64,000 nt of DNA from Tenggerimyces sp963762635. GTDB lineage: Bacteria; Actinomycetota; Actinomycetes; Propionibacteriales; Actinopolymorphaceae. Made by a program: the position numbers and the translations under genes. Positions within the stretch are counted from its first letter, which is position 1; each line of letters begins with the position of its first letter. The notes beneath the pieces were generated by a model that was given only the letters and a program-made list of their open reading frames with translations, did no database searches and had not been told where the DNA came from. Of this stretch, positions 17,034 to 25,915 are shown piece by piece. The stretch lies in contig CAVXLQ010000003.1 in assembly GCA_963762635.1 (NCBI GenBank), positions 558,001 to 622,000 on the forward strand, in the 5' to 3' direction.

Positions 17034-18622
17034 CCGGCATGCTGCGCGGCGACGTGTCCGCGAAGCCGCTGACCCTGTCCCAGCTGAACGAGACGGCGCG
17101 CTACGAGCGGTTCGACGAGCTGCAGCGACGGATGCCCGACGTCTGGGACGCGATGCGGCTCAACCACGCCGACGAGAGCGTGGTCGTCGTTCCGTCGGTG
17201 AGCATCGACCGTGCGGTCGCGTACCCGGGCAGCCTGAGCCAGGCGTACGAGGAGCGACTGCTGTTCCTGCTGCTGTTGCTGCGGCAGCCGCGGCTGCGGA
17301 TGACGTACGTGACGTCGATGCCGATCGCGCCCGGGATCGTCGAGTACTACCTCGCGCTGCTCCCCGGCGTGATCCCGAGCCACGCGCGGGCCCGCCTCAC
17401 GCTGGTGTCGGTCGACGACTCGTCGCCCGCGTCGCTGAGCGAGAAGCTGCTCGCCCGGCCGCGGCTGCTCGCCAAGATCGCTGCCACTATCCCCAACGCG
17501 CGGCGCTCGCATCTGATCCCGTACAACACCACGACGCTCGAACGCGACATCGCGATCTCGCTCGGCATCCCCATGTACGGCGCCGATCCTCGGCTCGCCG
17601 AGCTCGGCACCAAGACCGGCTGCAGGCAGCTGTTCGCCGAGGTCGGCGTGCCGTACCCGCTCGGCTTCGAGAACCTGCACGACGTGGAAGAGGTCGTCGA
17701 GGCGATCGGGTCGATGCGACGGACGCGGCCCACGATCGCCGAGGTCATCGTCAAGCTCGACGAGGGCGTGGCGGGCGCGGGCAACGCGACGGTCGACCTG
17801 CGCGGGCTGCCGGCACCGGGCTCGGCCGGGGAGCGGGACGTGGTGCGCGAACGCGTGCTCGCCATGCGGCTGGAGGCGCAGGGGACTCCGCTGGAGACGT
17901 ACCTCGCCAAGCTCACCGAGGGCGGCATCGTCGAGGAACGCATCACCGGGCAGGAGCTGCGCAGCCCGAGTGTGCAGCTGCGGATCACGCCGGACGGGTC
18001 GGTCGAGCTGCTGTCCACGCACGACCAGCTGCTCGGCGGACTGACCGGGCAGACGTACCTCGGCTGCGTGTTCCCGGCCGAGCCCGCGTACGCGCGGACG
18101 ATCGGCACGCACGCGGCCGCGATCGCCGACCACCTGGTGGGGCTGGGCGTGCTCGGCCGGTTCGCGATCGACTTCGTGGTGGCTCGCGAGCGGGACGGCT
18201 CGTGGTCGTCGTACGCGATCGAGGTCAACCTGCGCAAGGGCGGGACGACGCACCCGTTCCTCACGCTGCAGTACGTCACCGACGGGCGCTACCACGCGGA
18301 CACGGCGCTGTTCCTAACCTCGACGGACGCGGAGAAGCATCTGGTCGCGACCGACCACCTCGAGTCGCCCGCGCTGCGGGCGCTGTCGCTCGACGACCTG
18401 TTCGACGTGGTCGCGCGGCACGGGCTGCATTTCCACCAGGCGAGGCAGACCGGGATCGTGTTCCACATGATCAGCTGCCTGACCGAGCACGGCCGGGTCG
18501 GGCTGACGGCGGTAGGGAACTCCCGGGCGGAGGCGGAGGCCCTGTACGAACGAGCCGGCCGGATCCTGCTCGACGAGGCCGGTGCCGCGCTCGCCGAAGC
18601 TCCGTTGGAGTTGCCTGGCTAG
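17030..18622 (+). CDS. ATP-grasp ligase, PGM1-like (peptide ligase related)
   Basis: This 530-residue protein has an ATP-grasp-like middle and end. The central part has AEVIVKLDEGVAGAGNATVD (nucleotide-binding beta strands and Gly loop) and later FAIDFVVARERDGSWSSYAIEV with EVNLRKGGTTHPF, the metal-binding Glu/Asn end of the fold. A C-terminal segment of about 130 residues resembles that of actinobacterial PGM1-type peptide ligases (recognised from memory, not by search). Such enzymes join an amino acid or peptide through an acyl phosphate. It is the last gene of the kinase operon and overlaps the cyclase stop by 4 bases. Its substrate, and why it is tied to a signalling system, are unknown. 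Confidence 0.7.
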   Translation: MTGMLRGDVSAKPLTLSQLNETARYERFDELQRRMPDVWDAMRLNHADESVVVVPSVSIDRAVAYPGSLSQAYEERLLFLLLLLRQPRLRMTYVTSMPIAPGIVEYYLALLPGVIPSHARARLTLVSVDDSSPASLSEKLLARPRLLAKIAATIPNARRSHLIPYNTTTLERDIAISLGIPMYGADPRLAELGTKTGCRQLFAEVGVPYPLGFENLHDVEEVVEAIGSMRRTRPTIAEVIVKLDEGVAGAGNATVDLRGLPAPGSAGERDVVRERVLAMRLEAQGTPLETYLAKLTEGGIVEERITGQELRSPSVQLRITPDGSVELLSTHDQLLGGLTGQTYLGCVFPAEPAYARTIGTHAAAIADHLVGLGVLGRFAIDFVVARERDGSWSSYAIEVNLRKGGTTHPFLTLQYVTDGRYHADTALFLTSTDAEKHLVATDHLESPALRALSLDDLFDVVARHGLHFHQARQTGIVFHMISCLTEHGRVGLTAVGNSRAEAEALYERAGRILLDEAGAALAEAPLELPG

Positions 18623-18664
18623 CCGCATGGTCGCGCTGGCGCGCTCCGAGCCGGGTGCTTGAAC

Positions 18665-18739
18665 GTGGCCCCTTCCCTCTGGCCGAGAGGCCACGTCACC
18701 GGCGGGGTGCGGACCGTCCGGCCAGAGCGAAAGGACCAC
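18665..18739. repeat. 75-bp cruciform repeat, copy 1
   Basis: The outer arms of 20 bases (18665-18684 and 18720-18739) pair at 17 positions. A second copy of exactly the same size lies at 34250-34324, and weaker similarity extends about 40 bases to the left in both (from CATGGTCGCGCT). Between the copies one arm position changes from a T-A to a C-G pair, so pairing is kept. It fills the gap between the ligase gene and the amidohydrolase gene. Confidence 0.65.
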
Positions 18740-18762
18740 GGCACCCGGCTAGGCTTTTCCGA

Positions 18763-19845
18763 ATGAGCAACGGGGAGACCCTGCACGTCCGCGGCGTCGT
18801 GCTGCCCGAGGGCATCGAGCGCGACCTGTACGTGGTGGAGGGGCGGATCACGTTCGAGCCCGTTCGCCACGCCGTCACGGTCGCGGACCGCGGGTGGGTC
18901 GTGCCCGGGCTCGTCGACGCGCACTGCCACATCGGGCTGGACGCGCAGGGCGCGGTCTCGCCGGAGCGGCAGGTGGAGCAGGCGGAGCTGACCCGCGACA
19001 CCGGGACGCTGCTCGTACGCGACGCGGGCTCGGCGGCCGACACCCGGTGGCTCGACGGGCGGCTCGACCTGCCGCGCATCGTCCGCGCCGGAAGGCACAT
19101 CGCGCGGCCGCACCGGTACATCCGCAACTACGCGGTCGAGGTCGAGCCCATCGAGCTGGTCGACGCCGTCGCCGAGCAGGCCGTTCGCGGCGACGGCTGG
19201 GTGAAGATCGTCGGCGACTGGATCGACCGCGAGCGCGGCGACCTCGCCCCGCTCTGGGAGGGCGACGTGCTGTCGGAGGCGATCACCCGCGCCCACTCGC
19301 TGGGTGCTCGCGTGACCGCGCACGTGTTCGGCACCGAGGCGATGCCCGACCTCGTCGCGGCCGGCATCGACTGCCTCGAGCACGGCGTCGGCCTCACGCC
19401 CGACCTCATCTCCGCGATGGCCACGCAGGGCACCGCGCTCGTCCCCACCCGCTTGCAGGTCGGGCGATTCCCCGAGTACGCGGCCCGCGGCGAACAGCGC
19501 TTCCCGGCGTACGCGAAGCACATGCTCGCGCTGCACGCACGCTCGGACCAGATGCTCGCGGCGGCGTACGAGGCGGGCGTCCCGATCTACGCCGGCACCG
19601 ACGCGGGCGGCGAGCTGCCACACGGACTGATCGCCGCCGAGATCCAGGCGATGGCGGCGCTGATGTCGCCGTTCGACGCGCTGGCCGCCGGTTCCTGGCG
19701 CGCGCGGGAGTGGCTCGGGTTGAACCCGATGCTGTCCGAGGGCGCGCCCGCCGACTTCGTCGTGTACGGCGCCGACCCGCTCGCCGACCTCCGCGTGCTG
19801 TCGGCGCCCTCCCGCCTCGTGCTGCGCGGCGCCGTCATCCGCTGA
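18763..19845 (+). CDS. Metal-dependent amidohydrolase (imidazolonepropionase/prolidase-like)
   Basis: A 360-residue TIM-barrel hydrolase of the amidohydrolase superfamily. The metal motif after the first barrel strand is PGLVDAHCHIG. Further ligands lie in VTAHVFGTEA, DCLEHGVG and the aspartate of YAGTDAGGELPHG. The C-terminal small beta-domain segment ADFVVYGADPLADLRVL is typical. Substrates in this family are cyclic amides, dipeptides or deaminated bases, and none can be chosen here. The ATG at 18763 directly follows the cruciform repeat and has no obvious ribosome site, so it may be translated leaderless or from a weak site. The end overlaps the convergent esterase by 11 bases. Confidence 0.85.
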   Translation: MSNGETLHVRGVVLPEGIERDLYVVEGRITFEPVRHAVTVADRGWVVPGLVDAHCHIGLDAQGAVSPERQVEQAELTRDTGTLLVRDAGSAADTRWLDGRLDLPRIVRAGRHIARPHRYIRNYAVEVEPIELVDAVAEQAVRGDGWVKIVGDWIDRERGDLAPLWEGDVLSEAITRAHSLGARVTAHVFGTEAMPDLVAAGIDCLEHGVGLTPDLISAMATQGTALVPTRLQVGRFPEYAARGEQRFPAYAKHMLALHARSDQMLAAAYEAGVPIYAGTDAGGELPHGLIAAEIQAMAALMSPFDALAAGSWRAREWLGLNPMLSEGAPADFVVYGADPLADLRVLSAPSRLVLRGAVIR

Positions 19846-20692
19846 GCGTCCGGCGGAAGAACTCCAGCGCCTGCCAACCGAGCTCCGTCCACGGCTCGTT
19901 GCCCCACGGCAGATCCACATCGTCACGCAGGTTGTGGAAGGCGCCCTCGATGAGGTGGGTCGTCACGTCCACCCCGTTCGCGCGCAGCGCGTCGGCGAAT
20001 CGCTGGGACTGGTCCACCGGCACGGTCTCGTCCAGGGTTCCGTGCACGAGCAGCATCGGCGGCACACCGGCATGAACGTGCGTCAACGGACTCGCCACCC
20101 GCCGCAGCTCGGCGGTCGTCTCGCGTGGCCCGCCGAACAGCGGCGTGAGGTAGTCCACCTCCCCGTCCATCGGCATCGTCGCGAAGTCGGTCGGAGCGCA
20201 CCGCGCGATGGCGGCCTGGACCGCGCTCGACCCGCCGGCCGAGCCGCAGTCACCCTCGAGCTCGCCGCCCGTGATGGCGAGCAACAACGCGAGATGGCCG
20301 CCCGCCGAGTCGCCCAGGACACCGATCCGATCGGGATCGATGCCGTACGTGGTGGCGTTCGCCCGCAACCACCGCACGGCCGCCTTCACATCGTGCAACT
20401 GCGCGGGGAACGGCGCGCGCCCGCTCAGCCGGTACGACACGTTCGCCACCGCGAACCCGTGCGCGGCGAGCACCGGCCCGATCCACGGATAGAGACCAGC
20501 GCTCCGCTCGCCGTTCCGCCAGCCACCGCCGTGCAGATAGACCACGGCAGGCACGCGTTCCGGTCGAGGCGTCGGGAGCAGCAGATCGAGGTACAGCGCA
20601 CCCTGCCAGACAGGCTCCCCGGGCACAGCGCCGTACTGAACGGCGGCACGAACCTCAACGGCGCAAGGCGCTTCGGGCATCGTCAGCATCAT
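19835..20692 (-). CDS. Alpha/beta hydrolase, HSL-type esterase/lipase
   Basis: A 285-residue soluble carboxylester hydrolase of the hormone-sensitive-lipase branch. It has the oxyanion-hole motif VVYLHGGGWRNG, the nucleophile elbow VLGDSAGGHLALLL, the acid in HGTLDETVPV and the catalytic His in IEGAFHNL. The start is placed at the tandem ATG codons (20692/20689), because upstream in-frame codons overlap the LarA-like gene region without a ribosome site. Convergent with the amidohydrolase. The natural ester is unknown. Confidence 0.85.
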   Translation of the reverse strand: MMLTMPEAPCAVEVRAAVQYGAVPGEPVWQGALYLDLLLPTPRPERVPAVVYLHGGGWRNGERSAGLYPWIGPVLAAHGFAVANVSYRLSGRAPFPAQLHDVKAAVRWLRANATTYGIDPDRIGVLGDSAGGHLALLLAITGGELEGDCGSAGGSSAVQAAIARCAPTDFATMPMDGEVDYLTPLFGGPRETTAELRRVASPLTHVHAGVPPMLLVHGTLDETVPVDQSQRFADALRANGVDVTTHLIEGAFHNLRDDVDLPWGNEPWTELGWQALEFFRRTLSG

Positions 20693-20733
20693 GCCGGCGA
20701 CGCTAACGAGGCCGATGGGCGAAAAGCCAGAGG

Positions 20734-22047
20734 CTAGACCTGGACTTCCATCGGCTGATGCAACCGCTCCAGCGGCAGCGTGCTCGCGGCCTCCGGCATC
20801 ACGACCACCGAGGCGTCCGAACCCTCGCGGGCCAGGGCGGCGTCGACCGCGGCCTGCAGCGTCGGCGCGGAGTGGTGCCGCAACCGGACCTCGGCGTCCA
20901 AGGCCAACGGGGCGCCGACCACGATCACGTTCCGCGTCTCGCCCGGCCGCCGCGCGTAGTACTCGCCGCGGATCGTCTTGCACCGATCCGAGATCTCCCG
21001 TGGCGACAGGTCCAGGTCGCGCCGATCGTGCTCGACGAACACCCGGTCGAACGTCCACGAAGCCATCTCCCGCTGGAACGCCGAAGGCTCCCGCAGCGGC
21101 GTCGAGGAAGGGTTCACGAAGATCGTCGTCCCACCCGGCCGCGTCCCCAACGCCGCCAGCTCCAAGGGTGAGGCGCCGAACGCCCCCGGCCGCAGGTCGC
21201 CGGGCGACGCGATCACCACATCCGCCCGTCGCCCGATCGCCGCGCCCCACACGTTCGCGTCGCCCCACGCCACGCCGGCCCGGTGCGCCGCGAGGTAGTG
21301 CCCCGCGAACCCGCGGAACGGGTCGCCGTGCCTGTTCACCACGAAGTTCACGATGTACTGCAGCCCGACCAACCCGCCGATGTCGTCGACGTCCTCCCGT
21401 GACGGGTTGCCGACGAACGACCCGTACTCACACAGCGGCGAGAAGTTGCACGAGTGGTTCCGCAGCACGGTCAGCCAGTACGACACCGCCGGCGTGATCA
21501 TCTTCGCGCCGCCCTCGTACCCGTGTGTGATGTGCGGCCCGATCCGCCCCACCGCGATCCGGAAGTCGGCCTCAGCCACCAGCCGGTTGATCCACACCGG
21601 CGTACCACGCGTCGACGTCCCCATGTACGTCATCTCGTGCTCGACCGCGTCGTGCGACACGCACCGATACCGGGACCGCACCCACGAGCCCACCTTGCGG
21701 GTCAGCTCCTCGTCCGACATGGGCAGATGCACGCCCGACCCGGTCAGCACGGTCACGTCGGAGGTCCGCGCACCCGCCGCCTCCACCGCCGACAACACCG
21801 CGGGCAAGACGCGCGACGCCGGTGTCGGCCGGCCCCAGTCGTCGCAGATCACCGCGACGCGCTTGCCTCGCAGGTCGTACGACGACAACGCGGGCGCACC
21901 GATCGGCGAGTCCAACGCGGCGGAGACGATCGACTCCCACGACGAGGTCGCCGCGGGGTCCGCACTCCGGACGACCTGCACCTGCGCATCGGGAACGGGG
22001 AGATCAGCCTCGACGACACCATCCTGAACGGGCAAAGCGACTCGCAT
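20734..22047 (-). CDS. LarA-like (nickel-pincer lactate racemase family) protein
   Basis: This 437-residue protein belongs to the LarA/DUF2088 family of 2-hydroxy-acid racemases and epimerases that use a nickel-pincer cofactor. Counterparts of the LarA cofactor and catalytic residues are seen in LTGSGVHLP (His) and GPHITHGYEGGAKMITP (His and the cofactor-binding Lys). It begins 12 bases downstream of the GntR/LacI regulator, so the two form an operon that diverges from a sugar ABC importer. That context points to a sugar acid or hydroxy acid rather than lactate. No larB, larC or larE, needed to make the cofactor, is in the window. Confidence 0.75.
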   Translation of the reverse strand: MRVALPVQDGVVEADLPVPDAQVQVVRSADPAATSSWESIVSAALDSPIGAPALSSYDLRGKRVAVICDDWGRPTPASRVLPAVLSAVEAAGARTSDVTVLTGSGVHLPMSDEELTRKVGSWVRSRYRCVSHDAVEHEMTYMGTSTRGTPVWINRLVAEADFRIAVGRIGPHITHGYEGGAKMITPAVSYWLTVLRNHSCNFSPLCEYGSFVGNPSREDVDDIGGLVGLQYIVNFVVNRHGDPFRGFAGHYLAAHRAGVAWGDANVWGAAIGRRADVVIASPGDLRPGAFGASPLELAALGTRPGGTTIFVNPSSTPLREPSAFQREMASWTFDRVFVEHDRRDLDLSPREISDRCKTIRGEYYARRPGETRNVIVVGAPLALDAEVRLRHHSAPTLQAAVDAALAREGSDASVVVMPEAASTLPLERLHQPMEVQV

Positions 22048-22059
22048 GAAGCACGCTCC

Positions 22060-23187
22060 TCACACCAATTCGGGCACGGAAGGCGTCCACACCGCCGGAT
22101 CCCACACGGACGACTGTCGGATCTCCAGCTGCCACGGCAGAACGCGATGGGCGGGTGCCGGGACCCGCCCCGAGATCAGGTCCAGGACGAGCGAGGCCGC
22201 CGCGTTGCCGAGCTTCCACGGTGGCGTCCCGATCGTCGTCAGCGCGGGATACATGGTGACCGCGAACGGGTTCGCGCCGTACCCGACAACCGGGATGTCG
22301 CGCCCAGGCTCCAACGAGCGTTCACGAATCGCCCGATACACGCCCAGCGCGATGTAGTCGTTGCCCGCGAAGATCGCCGTCGGCGGCCGCTTGGCGTCGA
22401 GCAGCGCGGACGCGCCCTCGTACCCGCCCTCGTCCATCGGGAACCGCACCTCGCGCACCAGCCGCGGGTCGTACCGCACGCCGGCCCGCCGCAATGCGCT
22501 CCGGTAACCCTCCAGCCGGTCGTCCCAGACGCCGACCTCCGGAGGACCGGGCAGCATGCCGATCCGCGTGTGCCCCATAGACAAGAGGTGATGCGTCGCG
22601 GTGTCCGCGCCGGAGATGTCGTCGGCGTACACGCAGCTGGAACGGTCCGGCGGCAAGCGCCGCTTGATGACGACGTAGGGCACGCCAGTCGCGTCCAGCT
22701 GCCGCAGGATGTCCTCCTCGAACCGCCGGGTGAGGTGGACCAGAAGGCCCGTCAGCCGGCACACCGTGGGGGACGCCAGCATCGTGGCGAGGTCGCCGTC
22801 GCCGACCGGCATCGGATAGACGACCGCGCCCTGCTTGCTCGCCGCCTCGGCCGCGCCGAAGACCATCTCGCCGAAGGCCGCGTCGTTGCGGTGGCCGAAC
22901 CGGCGTTCGGTCAGCCCGCCGAACAGCAGCCCGAGCGTCGGACCGCGGGTCGGCCGCGAGGCGGCGACGAACGTGCCGCGCCCTCGTTCGCGACGCAGGA
23001 ACCCTTCGGCCTCGAGGTCGGACAAGGCCCGGCGCACGGTGATCCGGCTGACGCCGTACCGCTCACAAAGTGCTGGTTCGGAGGGAATCGGCTGCTCGGC
23101 CGCCCATTCTCCGGCCATGATCCGCCGTTGCAGCAGGTTCTTCAGCTGCGCGTGCAGCGGGACGAAACTGGAGCGGTCGACCGTCAT
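22060..23187 (-). CDS. GntR-type HTH fused to LacI-like sugar-binding sensor
   Basis: A 375-residue transcription regulator. Residues 1-75 are a winged helix of the GntR family (IPSEPALCERYGVSRITVRR, then ALSDLEAEGFLRRERGRGTF). The rest is a periplasmic-binding-protein-like sensor (LGLLFGGLTERRF, GHTRIGMLPG, PTAIFAGNDYIALGVYRAI) as in AraR and LacI. It should release DNA on binding a sugar. It lies between the LarA-like gene, same strand, and the divergent importer operon, with a near-palindrome TTGGTATAACAA at 23230-23241 in the promoter gap, so it probably controls itself and both sides. Confidence 0.9.
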   Translation of the reverse strand: MTVDRSSFVPLHAQLKNLLQRRIMAGEWAAEQPIPSEPALCERYGVSRITVRRALSDLEAEGFLRRERGRGTFVAASRPTRGPTLGLLFGGLTERRFGHRNDAAFGEMVFGAAEAASKQGAVVYPMPVGDGDLATMLASPTVCRLTGLLVHLTRRFEEDILRQLDATGVPYVVIKRRLPPDRSSCVYADDISGADTATHHLLSMGHTRIGMLPGPPEVGVWDDRLEGYRSALRRAGVRYDPRLVREVRFPMDEGGYEGASALLDAKRPPTAIFAGNDYIALGVYRAIRERSLEPGRDIPVVGYGANPFAVTMYPALTTIGTPPWKLGNAAASLVLDLISGRVPAPAHRVLPWQLEIRQSSVWDPAVWTPSVPELV

Positions 23188-23229
23188 CGGACCTCCTCCC
23201 CAACGAACCTTGTCGTGACTCTAGCGCAA

Positions 23230-23241
23230 TTGGTATAACAA
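23230..23241. promoter_or_regulatory. Putative GntR operator (TTGGTATAACAA)
   Basis: This 12-base site matches its own reverse complement at 10 of 12 positions and lies in the 84-base divergent gap between the regulator and the importer operon. Similar TGGTATA sites occur at 43984 and 52746. Confidence 0.5.
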
Positions 23242-23271
23242 CCTAACCGCCAGACAGCTGGAGGCCGCATC

Positions 23272-24579
23272 ATGTACTTCAAGGAAGTCGTGGCGAGCCT
23301 GTACGCCTGGGATCTCCTCGACGAGAACGTCGATCACGCGCTCGACGTTCTCCAGCAAGAGACGCGGACCAACTCCACCTATCTCGTCGCTTTGATGCAC
23401 GACGAGAAGCGACCGCTCACCGACTTCTACTACCCGCACAACCCGCGCCGGAAGGTCTACTGGACCGAGGACTCCCGCGCGTACTGGCGGCCGAGTCCCG
23501 ACGGCTACGAACGGATCAAGCCGCTGCTCTCCGACTCCGACGAGCTCGCCGGTACGGACTGGATGCAGGTCCTCATCGACGCTTCGCGGGCACGCGGCAT
23601 GAGCGTCGGTGCCGAGCTCTCCCACACCTGGATCGACAAGGAACGGACGCGCACCGAGCTCGCCGACTGCGTGCAGCGCGACGTGTACGGCAAGCCGTTC
23701 GACGGCCAGGTCTGCTTCAACAACCCCGACGTCCGCGCGTACGCGAAGGCGCTCTACGTCGACCTCGCGGCGAACTACGACATCGACTACGTGATGACCT
23801 GCGTGCGCGGCTTCAACCCCGGCAGGGGAGAGGCGGCCGACGCCGAGCTCGGCAGGCTCGTCGGCACCACGCACGGCGGCTGCTTCTGCGACCACTGCCG
23901 GGCCCGGGCCGAGGCGAACGGCATCGACTGGTCCGCGCTGACCGAACGGCTGCGCTGGCTCGCCGACGGGTACGACCGCTTCAATCACAAGCAGAACTTC
24001 GACCTCCGCCTGTTGCTCGCGAGCACCGCGAACAGCACGTCCTTGTTGGTCGAACTGCCCGAGCTGTACGCGTTCGTCAAGTTCCGCGCCGACTCGTTGA
24101 CCGAGTTCTTCGGCGAGGTCCGTACCGCGGTCAAGGACGTCTCGCCGGCGACCGACCTGCGGCTCAACCACTACGCCGGGCACCCTGAGCTGATGGGCCT
24201 CGACCTCAAGTCGGTCGCCAAGCAGCTCGACTCGATCCGCAGCTCCGACTACGCCGAGCAGAGTGGCGATCCGGCGCGGATGGAGTGGAAGCGCGGTTAC
24301 CTGCACAACATCCGGCGCACGGTGGGCCTGGACATGTACTTCCTGTCCGCCGTGTCGCCCCGCCCGAAGGCGACGCCGGAGCTGGTCGAGCAGGGCGTAC
24401 GCATCTCCGCCGAATGCGGCGCCGACGCGTTGACGATCGGCCACTACGACGGCTCGTGGCTGGACTGCCTGCGAGCGGTCAAGTCCGGGTTGGACAAGGC
24501 GGGCATCGAGATCAGGCCGGACCTGCCGATGTGGCAGCGCGCGGCATTGGATGGAAGGGCCGCTGCGGGGACGACCTGA
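23272..24579 (+). CDS. Putative TIM-barrel glycoside-hydrolase-like protein
   Basis: I do not recognise a named family for this 435-residue protein. The alternation of strands and helices (YLVALMHDEKRPLTDFYYP, MSVGAELSHTWI, IDYVMTCVRGFNPG, TDLRLNHYAGHPELMG, ADALTIGHYDGSWLDCLRAV) looks like a (beta/alpha)8 barrel related to GH10-like or GH42-like hydrolases. A CxxCxxC-like pair (CFCDHCRARAEANG) could bind metal, as in uncharacterised barrels that have the same motif after strand 4. No signal peptide is seen. It is the first gene of the ABC-importer operon, so it probably acts on the imported sugar inside the cell. Confidence 0.6.
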   Translation: MYFKEVVASLYAWDLLDENVDHALDVLQQETRTNSTYLVALMHDEKRPLTDFYYPHNPRRKVYWTEDSRAYWRPSPDGYERIKPLLSDSDELAGTDWMQVLIDASRARGMSVGAELSHTWIDKERTRTELADCVQRDVYGKPFDGQVCFNNPDVRAYAKALYVDLAANYDIDYVMTCVRGFNPGRGEAADAELGRLVGTTHGGCFCDHCRARAEANGIDWSALTERLRWLADGYDRFNHKQNFDLRLLLASTANSTSLLVELPELYAFVKFRADSLTEFFGEVRTAVKDVSPATDLRLNHYAGHPELMGLDLKSVAKQLDSIRSSDYAEQSGDPARMEWKRGYLHNIRRTVGLDMYFLSAVSPRPKATPELVEQGVRISAECGADALTIGHYDGSWLDCLRAVKSGLDKAGIEIRPDLPMWQRAALDGRAAAGTT

Positions 24580-24598
24580 CCGACGAGGAGGTCATGTC

Positions 24599-25906
24599 AT
24601 GGCAGCAAGTCAGCTCAGCCGACGACTGTTCGTAGGTGGCATGGCGGCGATGGCCGCCGGTTCGGTCGCCGGGTGCATGACCGCCGGCGGTGGCGGCGGT
24701 AGCGGCAGCGCCGGCGGTGGTGGCGGCGGTGCCGACAAGTCGATGACGTTCCTGAACGACCTTGCCATCAAGGGGACCCCGTTCGGTACGGCCGTCACCG
24801 CCTTCGAGAAGGCGAGCGGCATGAAGGTCACCGTGCAGCCGGTGCCGTCGGAGTACGACACGAAGTTCCGTACGGTGCTCGCGAGCGGCGTGCCGCCGGA
24901 CCTGGTGAAGATCAACGACGACTACGTCCGCGGCATCTCCAAGACCGGCGGGCTGATGGACCTCACGCCCTACATCGAGAAGGACAAGGTCGACAGCTCG
25001 AAGTTCCCGCCCGATCTGTACAACTTCCCCAAGCAGGCCGACGGAAAGCACACGTCCTGGGTGATCGCGCACTCGCCGCGGCTGATGTTCTACAACGTCG
25101 ACATGTTCAAGGCGGCCGGCGTCGAGCTGCCGCCGACGACCTGGACGGCGGACGGCTGGACCTGGGACGACTTCCTCGCCACGGCCAAGAAGCTGACCAT
25201 TCCGGGCAAACAGTTCGGTGCCCTCGTCTACCTCGACACCGGCTTCGAGCAGACCTTCACGGTCAACAACGGCGATCCGGACGGGATCTACTCCAAGGAC
25301 GGGACGACGTTCACGCTCGCGAACGAGAAGAGCGCCGCGGCGATCCAGTGGGCGACGGACCTCACCTGCAAGGAGAAGGTCCAACCAGCGTGGGGAGATC
25401 TGCAGAGCACCGACATCGACCTGCAGATGTTCGCCCAGGGCCGGTTGGCGATGATGTACCGGCAGTTCTCCTCGATCCCGTACATAGAGCAGGCTGTCAA
25501 GGGCATCACCTGGGACGTCGCGCCGGTGCCGGCCGGACCGGCGGGTCAGCTCACCGAGTCGAGCGTGATCGTGTACTCGATCCCGACCAAGGCGAAGAAC
25601 CCCGAGGCCGCGTGGGAGCTGCTGAAGTTCCTGACCAGCAAGGAAGGTGGCGAGATCCTGCTCAAGGGCAAGATGTGGCTGCCGATGGACAAGGACGCGT
25701 TGGGAGTGCTGTCCGGGCCGCCGCAGCACGTCGAGCTGTTCGCGGAGGCCGTCAAGCACTCGACGTTGCCCAACCAGACCGACAACACGTTGGGTGCGCG
25801 ACAGGTCTACCGGCCGGCGCTGGACGCGGTCTACAACTGCGAGAAGCCGGCCACCGAGGTGCTCAACCAGGTCAAGGCCCAAGTGGAGAAAACCCTTCTG
25901 GGATAG
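24599..25906 (+). CDS. Sugar ABC transporter substrate-binding lipoprotein
   Basis: This 435-residue solute-binding protein belongs to the family 1 (maltose/multiple-sugar type). It is exported and lipid-anchored: SRR at residues 7-9 suggests Tat targeting, followed by a hydrophobic stretch and the lipobox VAGC with Cys26, then a Gly/Ser linker. The mature fold shows SGMKVTVQPVPSEYDTKFRT, GVPPDLVKINDDYVRG and the late-domain TSKEGGEILLKG. The ATG at 24599 has a GAGGAGG site. Two permease genes follow directly. No ATPase gene is present, so a shared MsmK/MsiK-type ATPase must serve this importer. Confidence 0.93.
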   Translation: MAASQLSRRLFVGGMAAMAAGSVAGCMTAGGGGGSGSAGGGGGGADKSMTFLNDLAIKGTPFGTAVTAFEKASGMKVTVQPVPSEYDTKFRTVLASGVPPDLVKINDDYVRGISKTGGLMDLTPYIEKDKVDSSKFPPDLYNFPKQADGKHTSWVIAHSPRLMFYNVDMFKAAGVELPPTTWTADGWTWDDFLATAKKLTIPGKQFGALVYLDTGFEQTFTVNNGDPDGIYSKDGTTFTLANEKSAAAIQWATDLTCKEKVQPAWGDLQSTDIDLQMFAQGRLAMMYRQFSSIPYIEQAVKGITWDVAPVPAGPAGQLTESSVIVYSIPTKAKNPEAAWELLKFLTSKEGGEILLKGKMWLPMDKDALGVLSGPPQHVELFAEAVKHSTLPNQTDNTLGARQVYRPALDAVYNCEKPATEVLNQVKAQVEKTLLG

Positions 25907-25915
25907 GGCGGACGC

